A stretch of DNA of 64,000 bases, taken from Streptomyces sp. PsTaAH-137. Its GTDB lineage: Bacteria; Actinomycetota; Actinomycetes; Streptomycetales; Streptomycetaceae. Within the stretch, counting starts at the first letter, position 1, and each line of letters opens with the position of its first letter. Made by a program: the position numbers and the translations under genes. The stretch covers positions 1 through 64,000 of the forward strand of contig NZ_QLLY01000017.1 in assembly GCF_003259365.1 (NCBI RefSeq), in the 5' to 3' direction. This document shows positions 1 to 8,265 of the stretch, piece by piece. The notes under the pieces were generated by a model. It made no database searches. It saw only the letters and a program-made list of their open reading frames with translations, and was not told the origin of the DNA.

Positions 1-849
1 ACCGACGGCCTCCCCCCACGACGCCCCCCGAAGCCGCGCAGCGACCAGGCCCCCGGTGAACGCATCCCCGGCCCCCGTCGAATCCCGCACCACCACCCCC
101 GCGGCACCCCTCACCCGCTGCCGCACCACCCCACCCCGCGCCACCAACGCCCCCGCGGCCCCCGCCTTCACGACCACCACCGAGAACCGCCCGCTCAACT
201 TCGCCCCGGCGTCCCCGGCATCATCCACACCACTGAGCAGCACCGCCTCGTCCCGACTGGGCACCAGCACATCGACCCCCTCGGCCAGCGCCAGAAACCG
301 CTCGGCCCCCAACTCCCGCAGAAACCCGGCCGACGCCGGATCCACACTCACCGGCACTCCACGCGCGCGTGCGTCGCGCATCGCGACGGACACCAACGCC
401 CGCCCCGTGCCGGAGAAGAACAGATACCCGGACAGGTGCAGCCACCCCACGCCGTCCAGAAGCGCGGCCGACCAGTCCTCGGGCCCCACCCGCAAAGACG
501 CCCCACTGTCCGTCAGAAACGTTCGCTCGCCCCCGTCGGCCTCGTCCACGAGGCTCACGACGGCCCCGGTCGGCGCCTCGGCGTCCACCACGAGCAGCGG
601 CCGCACCCCGGCCCGCACGAGCGCCTCCTCGTGCCACCGCACGGAGTCCGCCCCGACCCGCCCGAGCAACGCCACATCGGAACAGCCCGCGTACGCCGCC
701 CAGCAGGCCACATTGGCGCCCGCGCCACCCGGCACCGTACGGATCCGGGCCGCCGTGTCCGTCCCCCGGGCGAGCGGTCCGCGATGCCGGGCGACGACAT
801 CCGTGACGACGTCGCCGACGACGAGCAGCGCCCCACCGGCCCGCGTCAC
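1..849 (-). CDS. PfkB-family carbohydrate kinase, likely pseudouridine kinase (C-terminus cut by window)
   Basis: Ribokinase-fold sugar or nucleoside kinase. The first 283 codons are present; the C-terminus lies beyond the left edge. Reading from the GTG at 849, the N-terminal strand ALLVVGDVVTDVV is followed by the PGGAGANVA glycine motif that binds the sugar. Near residue 260 the PfkB signature DSTGAGDAFTGG holds the catalytic Asp and anion hole. The GTG overlaps the stop of the upstream psuG-like gene by 4 nt (GTGA), so the two are translationally coupled. A PfkB kinase next to a pseudouridine-5'-phosphate glycosidase is the classic PsuK-PsuG arrangement, so pseudouridine phosphorylation is the best inference. 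Ribokinase or adenosine kinase activity cannot be excluded from sequence alone. Confidence 0.85.
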   Translation of the reverse strand, partial: MTRAGGALLVVGDVVTDVVARHRGPLARGTDTAARIRTVPGGAGANVACWAAYAGCSDVALLGRVGADSVRWHEEALVRAGVRPLLVVDAEAPTGAVVSLVDEADGGERTFLTDSGASLRVGPEDWSAALLDGVGWLHLSGYLFFSGTGRALVSVAMRDARARGVPVSVDPASAGFLRELGAERFLALAEGVDVLVPSRDEAVLLSGVDDAGDAGAKLSGRFSVVVVKAGAAGALVARGGVVRQRVRGAAGVVVRDSTGAGDAFTGGLVAARLRGASWGEAVG

Positions 850-1751
850 ATCCGCGCCCGGGCCGCCGCGATCCGCGAGGCCAGCCGGACGTTCCCGCGC
901 ACGGCCGCCAAGTTCGCCTCCAGGGACGCCCCGTCGGTGTGCCGCACCAGATAGTCCAGCAGGAAGGGCGTCACCCCCTGCCCGCTGACGCCCTCCTCGG
1001 CGCAGGCCCGCAGCCCGCTCTCCAGCACGCGCGCGTGGAGCGCCGGATCCAACTGGGACTCCTCCGGTACGGGGTTGGCGACGATCAGCGCGGACTCCTG
1101 CGCCGCCAGGTCGTCCTGCGCCCGCATGACCCGGGCCACCTCCTCCGGAGTGCGGAGCGTCCAGTCGACCGGCTCCCCGGAGTCGGCGAGGTAGAAGCCG
1201 GGGAAGCGCTCGGTGCCGTATCCGGCCACCGCCACCCCCAGCGTCTCCAGCCGCTGCAACGTGGCCGGCACATCGAGGATCGACTTGACGCCCGCACAGA
1301 CCACGGTGATCCGCGTCCGGGCGAGCAGCCCCAGGTCGGCCGACTCGTCCTGGGTCTGCGTCCAGCCCCGGTGCACCCCACCGAGGCCGCCCGTCGCGAA
1401 GACCCGTATCCCGGCACGCGCCGCGAGCAGCGCCGTCGCGGAGACGGTCGTCGCGCCGCTGGCGCCCGTCGCCATGGCGAGCGGAAGATCCCGCTGGCTC
1501 AGCTTGCGGATGCCGTCCTCGTTGGCGATCCGTTCCACCTGCGCCTTGTCCAGGCCGACATGAGGACGCCCGTCCAGGACGGCGATGGTCGCGGGCACCG
1601 CCCCCGCGTCCCGTACGACGTCCTCCAGTTCGAGGGCCACCCGCAGATTCCGGGGCCGCGGCAGCCCATGAGCAATGATCGTCGATTCCAGCGCCACCAC
1701 CGGGCGCCCCGCTCCGACCGCGTCACGTATCTCGTCCGACACCACCAGCAT
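846..1751 (-). CDS. psuG: Pseudouridine-5'-phosphate glycosidase
   Basis: Breaks pseudouridine 5'-phosphate into uracil and ribose 5-phosphate in cytosolic pseudouridine salvage. The 301-residue protein has the family's usual length. Conserved blocks visible are VVALESTIIAHGLPRP near the N-terminus, GLGGVHRG in the middle, VCAGVKSILDVPATLE-like text (CAGVKSILDVPATLQRLETL) and the late NPVPEE segment. The start was set at the ATG at 1751 because a GAGGAGG ribosome site lies just upstream; a longer in-frame extension to 1880 lacks one and is low-complexity. The downstream PfkB kinase starts inside its stop codon, so the pair forms a two-step catabolic operon. Confidence 0.9.
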   Translation of the reverse strand: MLVVSDEIRDAVGAGRPVVALESTIIAHGLPRPRNLRVALELEDVVRDAGAVPATIAVLDGRPHVGLDKAQVERIANEDGIRKLSQRDLPLAMATGASGATTVSATALLAARAGIRVFATGGLGGVHRGWTQTQDESADLGLLARTRITVVCAGVKSILDVPATLQRLETLGVAVAGYGTERFPGFYLADSGEPVDWTLRTPEEVARVMRAQDDLAAQESALIVANPVPEESQLDPALHARVLESGLRACAEEGVSGQGVTPFLLDYLVRHTDGASLEANLAAVRGNVRLASRIAAARARM

Positions 1752-1864
1752 GTGCGTGCCTCCTCGGCCCCTCTGATCTGTCCCTGACATCCCTGGCGGA
1801 CGCGCGTCACTCTCAAACACGCGATCCGTGGGCGAGGCGTACACGGAGAAACCACGAGGGGCAC

Positions 1865-1902
1865 GGGAAGGGGGCTCCACGCGCGCGTGGAGCCCCCTTC
1901 CC
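1865..1902 (-). terminator. Hairpin terminator after fdhA
   Basis: A perfect 16-bp inverted repeat (1865-1880 and 1887-1902) encloses a GCGCGC loop. It sits directly downstream of the fdhA stop on the minus strand and upstream of psuG. There is no clear U tract, as is usual for Streptomyces hairpin terminators. Confidence 0.75.
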
Positions 1903-1919
1903 CCGACTGTGCCGTACTC

Positions 1920-3146
1920 CTAGACGGGCCGCGCGCCGCTCAGCGCGCCGTGCGGATCGAGGACGTACTTCCTGCTCGCCCCCTGGTCGAACTCCGCGTA
2001 GCCGCGCGGCGCGTCCTCAAGGCCGATCACCGTCGCGTTGACGGCCTTCGCGATGTGCACGCGCTCGTGCAGAATCGCCATCATCAGCCCCCGGTGGTAC
2101 TTCATGACGGGGCACTGCCCGGTCGTCAGCCGATGGCTCTTCGCCCAGCCGAGACCCAGCCGGACCTTCAGCGTTCCGGTGCGCGCGTCCTGGTCGACAC
2201 CGCCCGGGTCGTCGGTCACGTACAGACCGGGGATGCCGAGCGCGCCGCCGGCCGTCGTGAGGCCCATCAGGGAGTTCAGGACCGTCGCCGGCGCCTCGGG
2301 GGCGTCCGGGCCGTGCGCGCGGGCCTCGAATCCGACCGCGTCCACGGCCGCGTCGACCTCCGGTACACCCAGGATCTGCGCGACCTGGTTCTCGGCCGTG
2401 CCCTGCGTCAGGTCGACCGTCTCGCAGCCGAAACTCCGCGCCTGGGCCAGCCGTTCGGGGTTCAGATCGCCGACGATCACCACGGCGGCACCCAGCAGGT
2501 ACGCCGACGCGGCCGCCGCGAGACCGACGGGCCCGGCCCCGGCGACGTACACGGTCGAGCCGACCTTCGTCCCCGCCGTGACCGCGCCGTGGAATCCGGT
2601 CGGGAAGATGTCCGACAGCATCGTCAGATCGAGGAGCTTCTCGCGCGCCTGGTCGGCGTCGGGGAAGCGCAGCGCGTTGAAGTCCGCGTACGGGACCATC
2701 ACGTACTCGGCCTGACCGCCGACCCAGCCGCCCATGTCGACATAGCCATAAGCCGCCCCGGGACGTGCGGGATTGACGTTCAGGCAGATGCCCGTCTTGC
2801 GCTCCTTGCAGTTGCGGCAGCGGCCGCACGCGATGTTGAACGGCACCGAGACGATGTCCCCGACGCCCAGGAACTCCACGTCGGGGCCCTTCTCGACGAT
2901 CTCGCCCGTGATCTCGTGGCCCAGAACCAGGCCCTCGGGCGCCGTGGTGCGGCCGCGCACCATGTGCTGGTCGCTGCCGCAGATGTTGGTGGCCAGCACC
3001 TTCAGGATCACGCCGTGCCGGCAGACCCGGCCGACGTTGGCGGGCGCCACCCCCGGGCCGTCCTTCAGTTCGAGCGTCGGGTGGTCGATGGTCCTGACCT
3101 CGACCGCGCCCGGTTTGAGATATGCGACTGCCCTGTTTCCGCTCAT
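1920..3146 (-). CDS. fdhA: Glutathione-independent formaldehyde dehydrogenase (zinc-type)
   Basis: Medium-chain zinc dehydrogenase of 408 residues, matching the NAD-dependent, glutathione-independent formaldehyde dehydrogenase/dismutase group. Catalytic zinc ligands appear as Cys56 in NICGSDQH and His77-Glu78 in GHE. Structural zinc ligands are Cys107, Cys110, Cys113 and Cys121 in CGRCRNC...C. A Rossmann motif, AGAGPVG, lies near residue 205. The early texts LKPGAVEV and the PFNIACGRC block are typical of FdhA rather than plain alcohol dehydrogenases. The likely role is detoxification of formaldehyde to formate in the cytosol. It stands alone, with a strong hairpin terminator downstream. Substrate range beyond formaldehyde cannot be judged from sequence. 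Confidence 0.9.
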   Translation of the reverse strand: MSGNRAVAYLKPGAVEVRTIDHPTLELKDGPGVAPANVGRVCRHGVILKVLATNICGSDQHMVRGRTTAPEGLVLGHEITGEIVEKGPDVEFLGVGDIVSVPFNIACGRCRNCKERKTGICLNVNPARPGAAYGYVDMGGWVGGQAEYVMVPYADFNALRFPDADQAREKLLDLTMLSDIFPTGFHGAVTAGTKVGSTVYVAGAGPVGLAAAASAYLLGAAVVIVGDLNPERLAQARSFGCETVDLTQGTAENQVAQILGVPEVDAAVDAVGFEARAHGPDAPEAPATVLNSLMGLTTAGGALGIPGLYVTDDPGGVDQDARTGTLKVRLGLGWAKSHRLTTGQCPVMKYHRGLMMAILHERVHIAKAVNATVIGLEDAPRGYAEFDQGASRKYVLDPHGALSGARPV

Positions 3147-3320
3147 GCCTGATCGCCGTCCCTTCGGCTTCGTCGCTCGTCGTCGGCGGATGCTCCGGCT
3201 GTGCGCACGGTGGAGTCTGCTACCGAAACAGCGCGCTGAGGAGACGTGCGGCGCGATGCCGTTGAAACCGGCGCCGCCGAAGGGGCGGCGATCAGGCGGG
3301 CGCGGCCGCGGGGGCGTTGC

Positions 3321-3584
3321 TCAGCGGCGCGCCCGGCCGCGGTCGAGCAGGCCCACCCCGAGCGCGGCCAGGCCGATCTGGATCAGCCACTCGATCCAGT
3401 CCACTCCCTTGGTGTCGGCGACGTCGAAGCCCGCGGCGATCGCCGACCCGAGCAGGGCCGCCACGATGCCGACGGCGATCGTCGCCAGGATCCCGATCCG
3501 TTGGCGTCCGGGCAGGACCAGCCGCCCGAGCACGCCGATGATGATGCCGATCACTATCGCGCTGAGAATCCCGGAGATCTCCAT
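3321..3584 (-). CDS. GlsB/YeaQ/YmgE-family small membrane protein
   Basis: An 87-residue inner-membrane protein of the transglycosylase-associated (GlsB/YeaQ/YmgE) stress family. Three hydrophobic segments are visible: residues about 5-24 (ILSAIVIGIIIGVLGRL), 31-50 (GILATIAVGIVAALLGSAIA) and 63-80 (WIEWLIQIGLAALGVGLL). The family signature GRLVLPGRQ follows the first helix. It ends in a basic RGRARR tail. It is divergent from the cupin gene to its right. Family members are stress-induced in other bacteria, but no biochemical role is established. Confidence 0.85.
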   Translation of the reverse strand: MEISGILSAIVIGIIIGVLGRLVLPGRQRIGILATIAVGIVAALLGSAIAAGFDVADTKGVDWIEWLIQIGLAALGVGLLDRGRARR

Positions 3585-3724
3585 GTCGCTATGAGCTCCC
3601 TCGTATCGGCTGTGTCGCCAAGTCGCTTTTCGCGTCTGTCAGTCATGTGCCCCTTGACGAGCCGTCCAGTCGGCGGGCCCGGCACGCTACGAGGCGTCCA
3701 GTGAGGCGAGGGGCGCGTGCCGAC

Positions 3725-3730
3725 TAGGGT
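3725..3730 (+). promoter_or_regulatory. Candidate -10 hexamer of a leaderless cupin promoter
   Basis: TAGGGT lies 8 nt before the ATG of the cupin gene. That spacing would put the transcription start at or next to the start codon, and no Shine-Dalgarno sequence intervenes. I could not find a good -35 element, so this rests on the -10 alone. Confidence 0.35.
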
Positions 3731-3738
3731 GACCAGCC

Positions 3739-4125
3739 ATGACCGCGAACGACCAGACCACAGCCGCTACGGCCGCCTCCGCTCCCTCTTTCGCCGTGCG
3801 CGTCCCGGATGTGGAGCTCGAACCGGAGCCGCTCGACCCCGCACAGATCGTCTCCGGCACCCCCGAGGTCACCGGCAAGGTGCTGTGGGAGTCGGCCGAC
3901 GGCACCCAGCTGAGGGGCATCTGGCAGATCACGCCCGGCGTGGTCACCGACACGGAGGCGAACGAACTGTTCGTCGTCGTCAGCGGCCGCGCCACCGTCG
4001 AGGTGGAGGGCGGCGACACCCTGGAGGTCGGCCCGGGCAGCGCGGCGGTACTGCGCGAGGGCGATCGCACGACGTGGACCGTGCACGAGACGCTGCGCAA
4101 GGCGTACCACATCACGCTGGGCTGA
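3739..4125 (+). CDS. Cupin domain-containing protein
   Basis: A 128-residue single-domain cupin of the DUF861 (cupin_3) kind. About 25 residues of low-complexity N-terminus precede the barrel. The blocks WQITPGVVTDTEANELFVVV-type strand, SGRATVEVEGGD and VGPGSAAVLREGD give the two cupin motifs, followed by TWTVHETLRKAYHI. Cupin_3 proteins are often small sugar- or ligand-binding enzymes of unknown substrate, so no reaction is proposed. It converges on the MFS gene to its right, with only 25 nt between stop codons. Its start is supported by the close -10-like TAGGGT, which suggests a leaderless message. Confidence 0.85.
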   Translation: MTANDQTTAATAASAPSFAVRVPDVELEPEPLDPAQIVSGTPEVTGKVLWESADGTQLRGIWQITPGVVTDTEANELFVVVSGRATVEVEGGDTLEVGPGSAAVLREGDRTTWTVHETLRKAYHITLG

Positions 4126-4150
4126 ACGTTTCCGCTGAAGGTTCCGAAGG

Positions 4151-5491
4151 TCAGCCCTGTTGGGTGATGCGGCGGGTGAACAGCGCGAGCGCGGCGAGCG
4201 GCAGCAGCAGGCAGGCCGCCGCCAGGTTCAGCCACGCGTAGCTGGCCGTCGCCACGACCAGGCCCGCGGTCGCGCCGCCGACACCCGCCGCCAGGCTCGT
4301 CGTCAGATCGGACAATCCCTGTGCGGCGGCCCGCGCGGCCTGCGGCACGGAGTCGGTGAGCAGCGCGGACCCCGCGACGAGCCCCGCCGACCAGCCGAGC
4401 CCGAGCGTGAACAGCCCCGCCGCGCTCTGCGCACGGCTGCCGTCCGCGGTCCCGGCGAGCAGGGCCGCGCACGCGAGCAGGCCGACACCGAGCCCGATCA
4501 CGCTGAGCCGTCCGAACCGGTCGGCCAGCCGCCCCATGACCGGGGAGAACGCGTACATCCCCGTGATGTGCCCACTGATCACGAGTCCGATCAGTTGGAT
4601 TCCCGCGCCGTGGTGCTGGAGATCCACCGGTGTCATCGACATGACCGACACCATCGCGGTGTGCGACACGGCGACCGTCACCAGCGCGAGCCGGGCCCGC
4701 GGCGAGGCCGCGACCGCCGAGAACCCCGCCCGGACGGAGCGGGCCTCGGGTCTTCGCTCCTCGGCGGGGGCCGCCGCGCGTGCGGTCAGCAGGGGATCGG
4801 GCCGCAGCATGATCTGCACCAGGGCCGCGGACACGAGGAAGACCCCGGCCGCCCATACGAACGGCCCTGCTTCCTCCGGTATCCCGAAACCGCTGACGCT
4901 GCGGCCCGCGGGCGCCGCGATGTTCGGCCCGAGCACGGCGCCGATGGTGGTGGCCCACACGACCGTCGAGATCGCGCGGGCCCGCCGGTCCGGCGCGGCC
5001 AGATCGGCGGCCGCGTACCGGGCCTGCAGATTCGCGGACGACGCCGCGCCGAACCCGGCGAGCCCGACCAGCAGCAGCGGGAAGCTCCCGGCCACGGCGG
5101 CGGCCACGGTCGTCGCCGCGCCCGCCACGCCGATCAGATAGGCAAGCACGAGCCCGGCCCGCCGCCCCCGCGCGTTCATCAACGAGGCCAGCGGCACGGA
5201 GAGCACAGCGGTTCCGGCGACGCTCGCGGTGGACGCGAGCCCGGACAGCGCCTCGTCCCCGCTCACCCGCTTAGCGAGCACTGCGGCCAGCGCGATCCCT
5301 GTAGCGGTCCCCAGACCGCCGAGTATCTGCGAGGCGACGAGCACCCGCTGCGTCCGCCGCTGCAAGGCCACGACGTCCGACTCGATACCCACGGTCGGCC
5401 CGGCATCCACCGCCGGCCCGGCGCCCGCAGCCCGTCCCGCGTTCGCGGACGCGCCCTTCAGGCGAAAGAGCCACCCACCACTCGCACGCAC
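4151..5491 (-). CDS. MFS transporter
   Basis: Major facilitator superfamily permease of about 446 residues with 12 predicted hydrophobic segments. The signature GRLADRFGRLSVIGLG follows a central loop, and PLASLMNARGRRAGL occupies the loop 2-3 position of the first half. No substrate motif is recognised; drug or metabolite efflux is the generic guess. I chose the GTG at 5491, where the basic leader RASGGWLFRLKG begins. A longer reading to 5617 would overlap the upstream ogt gene, and a shorter GTG near residue 20 is also possible. The gene follows ogt by about 50 nt and may be cotranscribed with it, which would bring an exporter under a damage-inducible promoter. Confidence 0.8.
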   Translation of the reverse strand: MRASGGWLFRLKGASANAGRAAGAGPAVDAGPTVGIESDVVALQRRTQRVLVASQILGGLGTATGIALAAVLAKRVSGDEALSGLASTASVAGTAVLSVPLASLMNARGRRAGLVLAYLIGVAGAATTVAAAVAGSFPLLLVGLAGFGAASSANLQARYAAADLAAPDRRARAISTVVWATTIGAVLGPNIAAPAGRSVSGFGIPEEAGPFVWAAGVFLVSAALVQIMLRPDPLLTARAAAPAEERRPEARSVRAGFSAVAASPRARLALVTVAVSHTAMVSVMSMTPVDLQHHGAGIQLIGLVISGHITGMYAFSPVMGRLADRFGRLSVIGLGVGLLACAALLAGTADGSRAQSAAGLFTLGLGWSAGLVAGSALLTDSVPQAARAAAQGLSDLTTSLAAGVGGATAGLVVATASYAWLNLAAACLLLPLAALALFTRRITQQG

Positions 5492-5540
5492 CACAACAAC
5501 CCCCACCCCGCCAACGCCCAGCCGCAGCCCAGAGACCCTC

Positions 5541-6125
5541 TCAGAACAGAGGTTCGGGCAACACCCCTTCCAGGGCGAGCAGTTTCCGCTTCGTCTCCAG
5601 ACCGCCCCCGAACCCACCGATGCCCCCGTCGCGCTCCACGACCCGGTGGCACGGCACCACGACCGGCAGCGGATTCGCCCCCATCGCCGCCCCCACGGCC
5701 TGAGCGGCGGCCGGCTGCCCGACCCGCCGGGCCAGATCCCCGTACCCCACCACCGCGCCGTACGACACCCCGGACGCCAGCTCGCGCAGCACCTCCCGGT
5801 TGAACCCGGCGATCAGCGACCAGTCGAGCGGCACGTCGAAGTCGCGTCGCCGTCCGGCGAAATACTCCGCCAACTGCCGTATCGCCTCGGCGAGCAGCGG
5901 AGAGTCGGGCGCCTCGACCGGCTCGGTCCCGAAGCGGGAGCCGATCCGGTCGAGCGCCCTGTCCCGTACCGCGTCGGTGGCGTGGAAGACCACGTTCACC
6001 AGACCGTCCCTCGTCGCGGCCAGCAGCAGCGGCCCGATGTCACTGCCCACGACGGCCCACACGACCCGCTGCGGCGCGGCCGCGGCGTCCCGGTCGTTCT
6101 GCTCGTTCTGCCCGGTGGCGTCCAT
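5541..6125 (-). CDS. ogt: Methylated-DNA--protein-cysteine S-methyltransferase
   Basis: Suicide repair protein that moves the alkyl group from O6-alkylguanine in DNA to its own cysteine. The 194-residue protein has the active-site PCHRV motif with acceptor Cys159. Before it lies the helix-turn-helix segment, including YGDLARRVGQPAAAQAVG; after it comes GGIGGFGGGLETKRKLLALE. There is no Ada-type N-terminal regulatory domain. The ATG at 6125 was chosen because a perfect damage-type promoter ends 7 nt upstream, which predicts a leaderless mRNA beginning at this codon. The MFS gene follows on the same strand. Confidence 0.93.
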   Translation of the reverse strand: MDATGQNEQNDRDAAAAPQRVVWAVVGSDIGPLLLAATRDGLVNVVFHATDAVRDRALDRIGSRFGTEPVEAPDSPLLAEAIRQLAEYFAGRRRDFDVPLDWSLIAGFNREVLRELASGVSYGAVVGYGDLARRVGQPAAAQAVGAAMGANPLPVVVPCHRVVERDGGIGGFGGGLETKRKLLALEGVLPEPLF

Positions 6126-6132
6126 GGCGACC

Positions 6133-6155
6133 ACGGTACGGCGGGCCACTGACAA
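6133..6155 (-). promoter_or_regulatory. LexA-independent DNA-damage promoter (RecA-NDp/PafBC type) of ogt
   Basis: On the minus strand the sequence reads TTGTCAGTG (6155-6147), an 8-nt spacer, then TACCGT (6138-6133). This is a perfect match to TTGTCRGTG-N8-TANNNT, the promoter class known from recA of mycobacteria and streptomycetes and linked to the PafBC activator. Seven nucleotides separate it from the ATG, so the transcript should be leaderless. Confidence 0.8.
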
Positions 6156-6168
6156 CGCCGGGCGGGAC

Positions 6169-7053
6169 TCAGTCGTCCAGCGCCTCACGCACCACGTCGG
6201 GGTTGTTCGTGATGATCCCGTCGACCCCGTACCCGGCCACACGCTGCGCGGCCGCCGCGTCGTTGACGGTCCACGTGTAGACCTGGAGGGGCTTGCCGTG
6301 CGGCCCCTTGAACGCGTGCGCCGCGGTGACGTAGTCCGTGCCGATGGTCGTGTTCGACGGGTTGATCTGATCGGCGAACTTCGCGTACGCGGGCAGCTCC
6401 GCCACGGCGGGGGTGCCCAGGAAACCGGTCGTGATGTCGGGCCGCCGCTCGTGCACGGTCCGGACGCTGGCGGCGTCGAAGCTCTGGATGACCAGCCGCT
6501 GCTTGACGTGTCCGCGGTTCAGCCAGCCGTCCCGGCCCAGCTGTCGCAGGATCTGGCCCTCGATGCCCGGGTACAGATCGGGCGACTTGATCTCCAGGAG
6601 GAGCTTCTGGTGGTTGCGCTCCACCCGCCGCAGGTACTCGTGCAGCGTCGGGATCCGCGCACCCGTGAACTCGGCGCCCTTCCAGCTGCCCGCGTCCAGC
6701 TTGGCGATCTCGGCGGCGGTGAAGTCCCGTACGTTCCACGGAGCGCGGTCGGGGAAGATCTGCTCGACGTCGGTGGTGCGCGACAGCGTCGTGTCGTGCA
6801 GGACCACCAGGGCGCCGTCCTTGGTGCGCTGGACATCGTTCTCGACCCAGTCGAAGCCGAGCTTGTTGGCCTTGTCGACGGCTTCGAGCGTATTTTCGGG
6901 GGCGTAGGCGGAGGCACCTCGGTGGGCCACGATGACGGGATCGTGGTGCTGGGCGGACTCGGGTGCGGCCTGAGCCGCCGCGGGCAGGACCAGAACCCCG
7001 ATGACGGCCGTACCGGTCATGCAGGCCAGGGCGACTGCTGTACGTGCGGACAC
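6169..7053 (-). CDS. Secreted glycerophosphodiester phosphodiesterase
   Basis: GDPD-family hydrolase that releases an alcohol and glycerol 3-phosphate from glycerophosphodiesters. From the GTG at 7053 a Sec-type signal peptide runs through VALACMTGTAVIGVLVLPAAAQAAP, so the enzyme is probably exported. The catalytic core is complete: HRGASAYAPENTLEA near residue 45, ENDVQRTKDG, and VVLHDTTLSRTT, giving the His, Glu/Asp and His residues of the family. The C-terminal strand VYTWTVND and GVDGIITNNPD close the TIM barrel. The GTG has a strong GAGGAG ribosome site; an earlier in-frame ATG at 7119 does not. It is divergent from the MHYT gene. Confidence 0.9.
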   Translation of the reverse strand: MSARTAVALACMTGTAVIGVLVLPAAAQAAPESAQHHDPVIVAHRGASAYAPENTLEAVDKANKLGFDWVENDVQRTKDGALVVLHDTTLSRTTDVEQIFPDRAPWNVRDFTAAEIAKLDAGSWKGAEFTGARIPTLHEYLRRVERNHQKLLLEIKSPDLYPGIEGQILRQLGRDGWLNRGHVKQRLVIQSFDAASVRTVHERRPDITTGFLGTPAVAELPAYAKFADQINPSNTTIGTDYVTAAHAFKGPHGKPLQVYTWTVNDAAAAQRVAGYGVDGIITNNPDVVREALDD

Positions 7054-7320
7054 GTCTCCTCCTCGTGCGTCGTGGATCACGGACGGCACGAGCGTGACAG
7101 CCCGGAGCCAACAGAACACAGGCGAAGGATGGTCAGAGGTTGAACGGAGTTACCCAACTGCGACGACCCCCGTGTCGGATGCCAGGATTCTTTGCCGGAA
7201 AATCGTTCGGACGTTCCCGCGTGAGCTTTAATCTCAGGCTCAACCGCGGTCACTAAAGTGGCCGCCCCGGGGCACCAGCAAGGCACCTCACGGCACAACA
7301 GGGCGGAAGGGCTGCGACAC

Positions 7321-8205
7321 ATGCAGGGCACGGTCGACGGCTTCAGTTATGGACTCGTCACACCGGTGGTGGCGTATCTCATGGCTTGCCTGGGAGGCGC
7401 ACTGGGCTTGCGCTGCACGACCAGATCGCTTCTGGTGGCCAACACCTGGCGGGCCGGCTGGCTCGCGCTCGGCTCGGCCGCCATCGGTTCAGGCATCTGG
7501 ACGATGCACTTCATCGCGATGATGGGCTTCTCCGTCGAGAGAGTGCCGATCCACTACGACATGGCCACGACGTTCGCGAGCCTCGGCGTCGCCATCGTCA
7601 TGGTCGGCGTCGGCGTCTTCATTGTCGGCTACAGGGGAGCGACCGGCCCCGCCCTGTTCACCGGGGGCACCATCACCGGCCTGGGCGTCGCCACCATGCA
7701 CTACCTCGGAATGGCCGGAATGCGCCTTCACGGGACGATTCAGTACAACATCGTCACCGTGGTGGCTTCCGTGGTGATCGCCATGGTGGCCGCCACCCTC
7801 GCCCTGTGGGCCGCCGTACAGGTCCGCGGCATTCTCTGGAGCCTCGGCGCGAGCCTCGTCATGGGACTCGCCGTGTCCGGCATGCACTACATGGCGATGA
7901 CAGGCGTCAGCGTCCATGTGCAGGGCTCGGTCACCGGCAACCCCGGAGGCGACACGGCCGCCGGCATCATCGCGCCCATGATGATCGGCCCGCTCTGCTT
8001 CCTCCTCCTGGCCGGCGTGGTCGTCATGTTCGATCCGCTGATGGTCATGGGCCGCCCCGACTGGCGCGACGCACAGGAGGCGGCCGACAACCGCAGCGAC
8101 GCCGCGGCCGTCCACGCCACGCACCGCAGCCGGCCGATCCAGGGCCGCCGCGTCCGTCGCTCCCTCGGCCGGCCGGAGCCGCGCCGCGCCCCGCAGGACT
8201 GGTGA
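7321..8205 (+). CDS. MHYT-domain integral membrane sensor protein
   Basis: A 294-residue membrane protein with about seven hydrophobic helices and three MHYT-type motifs: MHFIAM at residues 62-67, MHYLGM near 127 and MHYMAM near 190. MHYT modules are predicted to bind a metal such as copper and to sense diatomic gases or redox state. In many bacteria the module is fused to GGDEF/EAL or kinase domains, but here it ends in a short Arg-rich cytoplasmic tail with no output domain. The ATG at 7321 follows a GGAAGGG ribosome site. Its nearest downstream neighbour is uvrB, which has its own promoter. Confidence 0.88.
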   Translation: MQGTVDGFSYGLVTPVVAYLMACLGGALGLRCTTRSLLVANTWRAGWLALGSAAIGSGIWTMHFIAMMGFSVERVPIHYDMATTFASLGVAIVMVGVGVFIVGYRGATGPALFTGGTITGLGVATMHYLGMAGMRLHGTIQYNIVTVVASVVIAMVAATLALWAAVQVRGILWSLGASLVMGLAVSGMHYMAMTGVSVHVQGSVTGNPGGDTAAGIIAPMMIGPLCFLLLAGVVVMFDPLMVMGRPDWRDAQEAADNRSDAAAVHATHRSRPIQGRRVRRSLGRPEPRRAPQDW

Positions 8206-8235
8206 CGCCCGCGTCCGAAGGCTGATCCGGCCCGG

Positions 8236-8258
8236 TTGTCAGTGGCGGGTCGTACGGT
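8236..8258 (+). promoter_or_regulatory. LexA-independent DNA-damage promoter (RecA-NDp/PafBC type) of uvrB
   Basis: TTGTCAGTG (8236-8244), an 8-nt spacer and TACGGT (8253-8258) match the damage-promoter consensus perfectly. The ATG of uvrB at 8266 lies 7 nt after the -10, and no Shine-Dalgarno sequence separates them, so a leaderless transcript is expected. Confidence 0.8.
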
Positions 8259-8265
8259 TGATTCC

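Noticed and set aside
1887..3152. Long open frame antisense to fdhA (and similar ones against uvrB, uvrA, uvrC, pgk/tpiA, tkt)
   Set aside because: High-G+C codon bias keeps the antisense frames open; the proteins are low-complexity Arg/Ala/Pro text with no motif, and the sense genes are certain.
5492..5617. Longer N-terminus for the MFS gene up to 5617
   Set aside because: It would overlap ogt by 77 nt and adds Cys/Trp-rich text unlike an MFS start.
5541..6125. Ogt lacking an arginine finger as a defect
   Set aside because: Gly at this position also occurs in other bacterial Ogt proteins as I recall them, so it is not evidence of loss of function.
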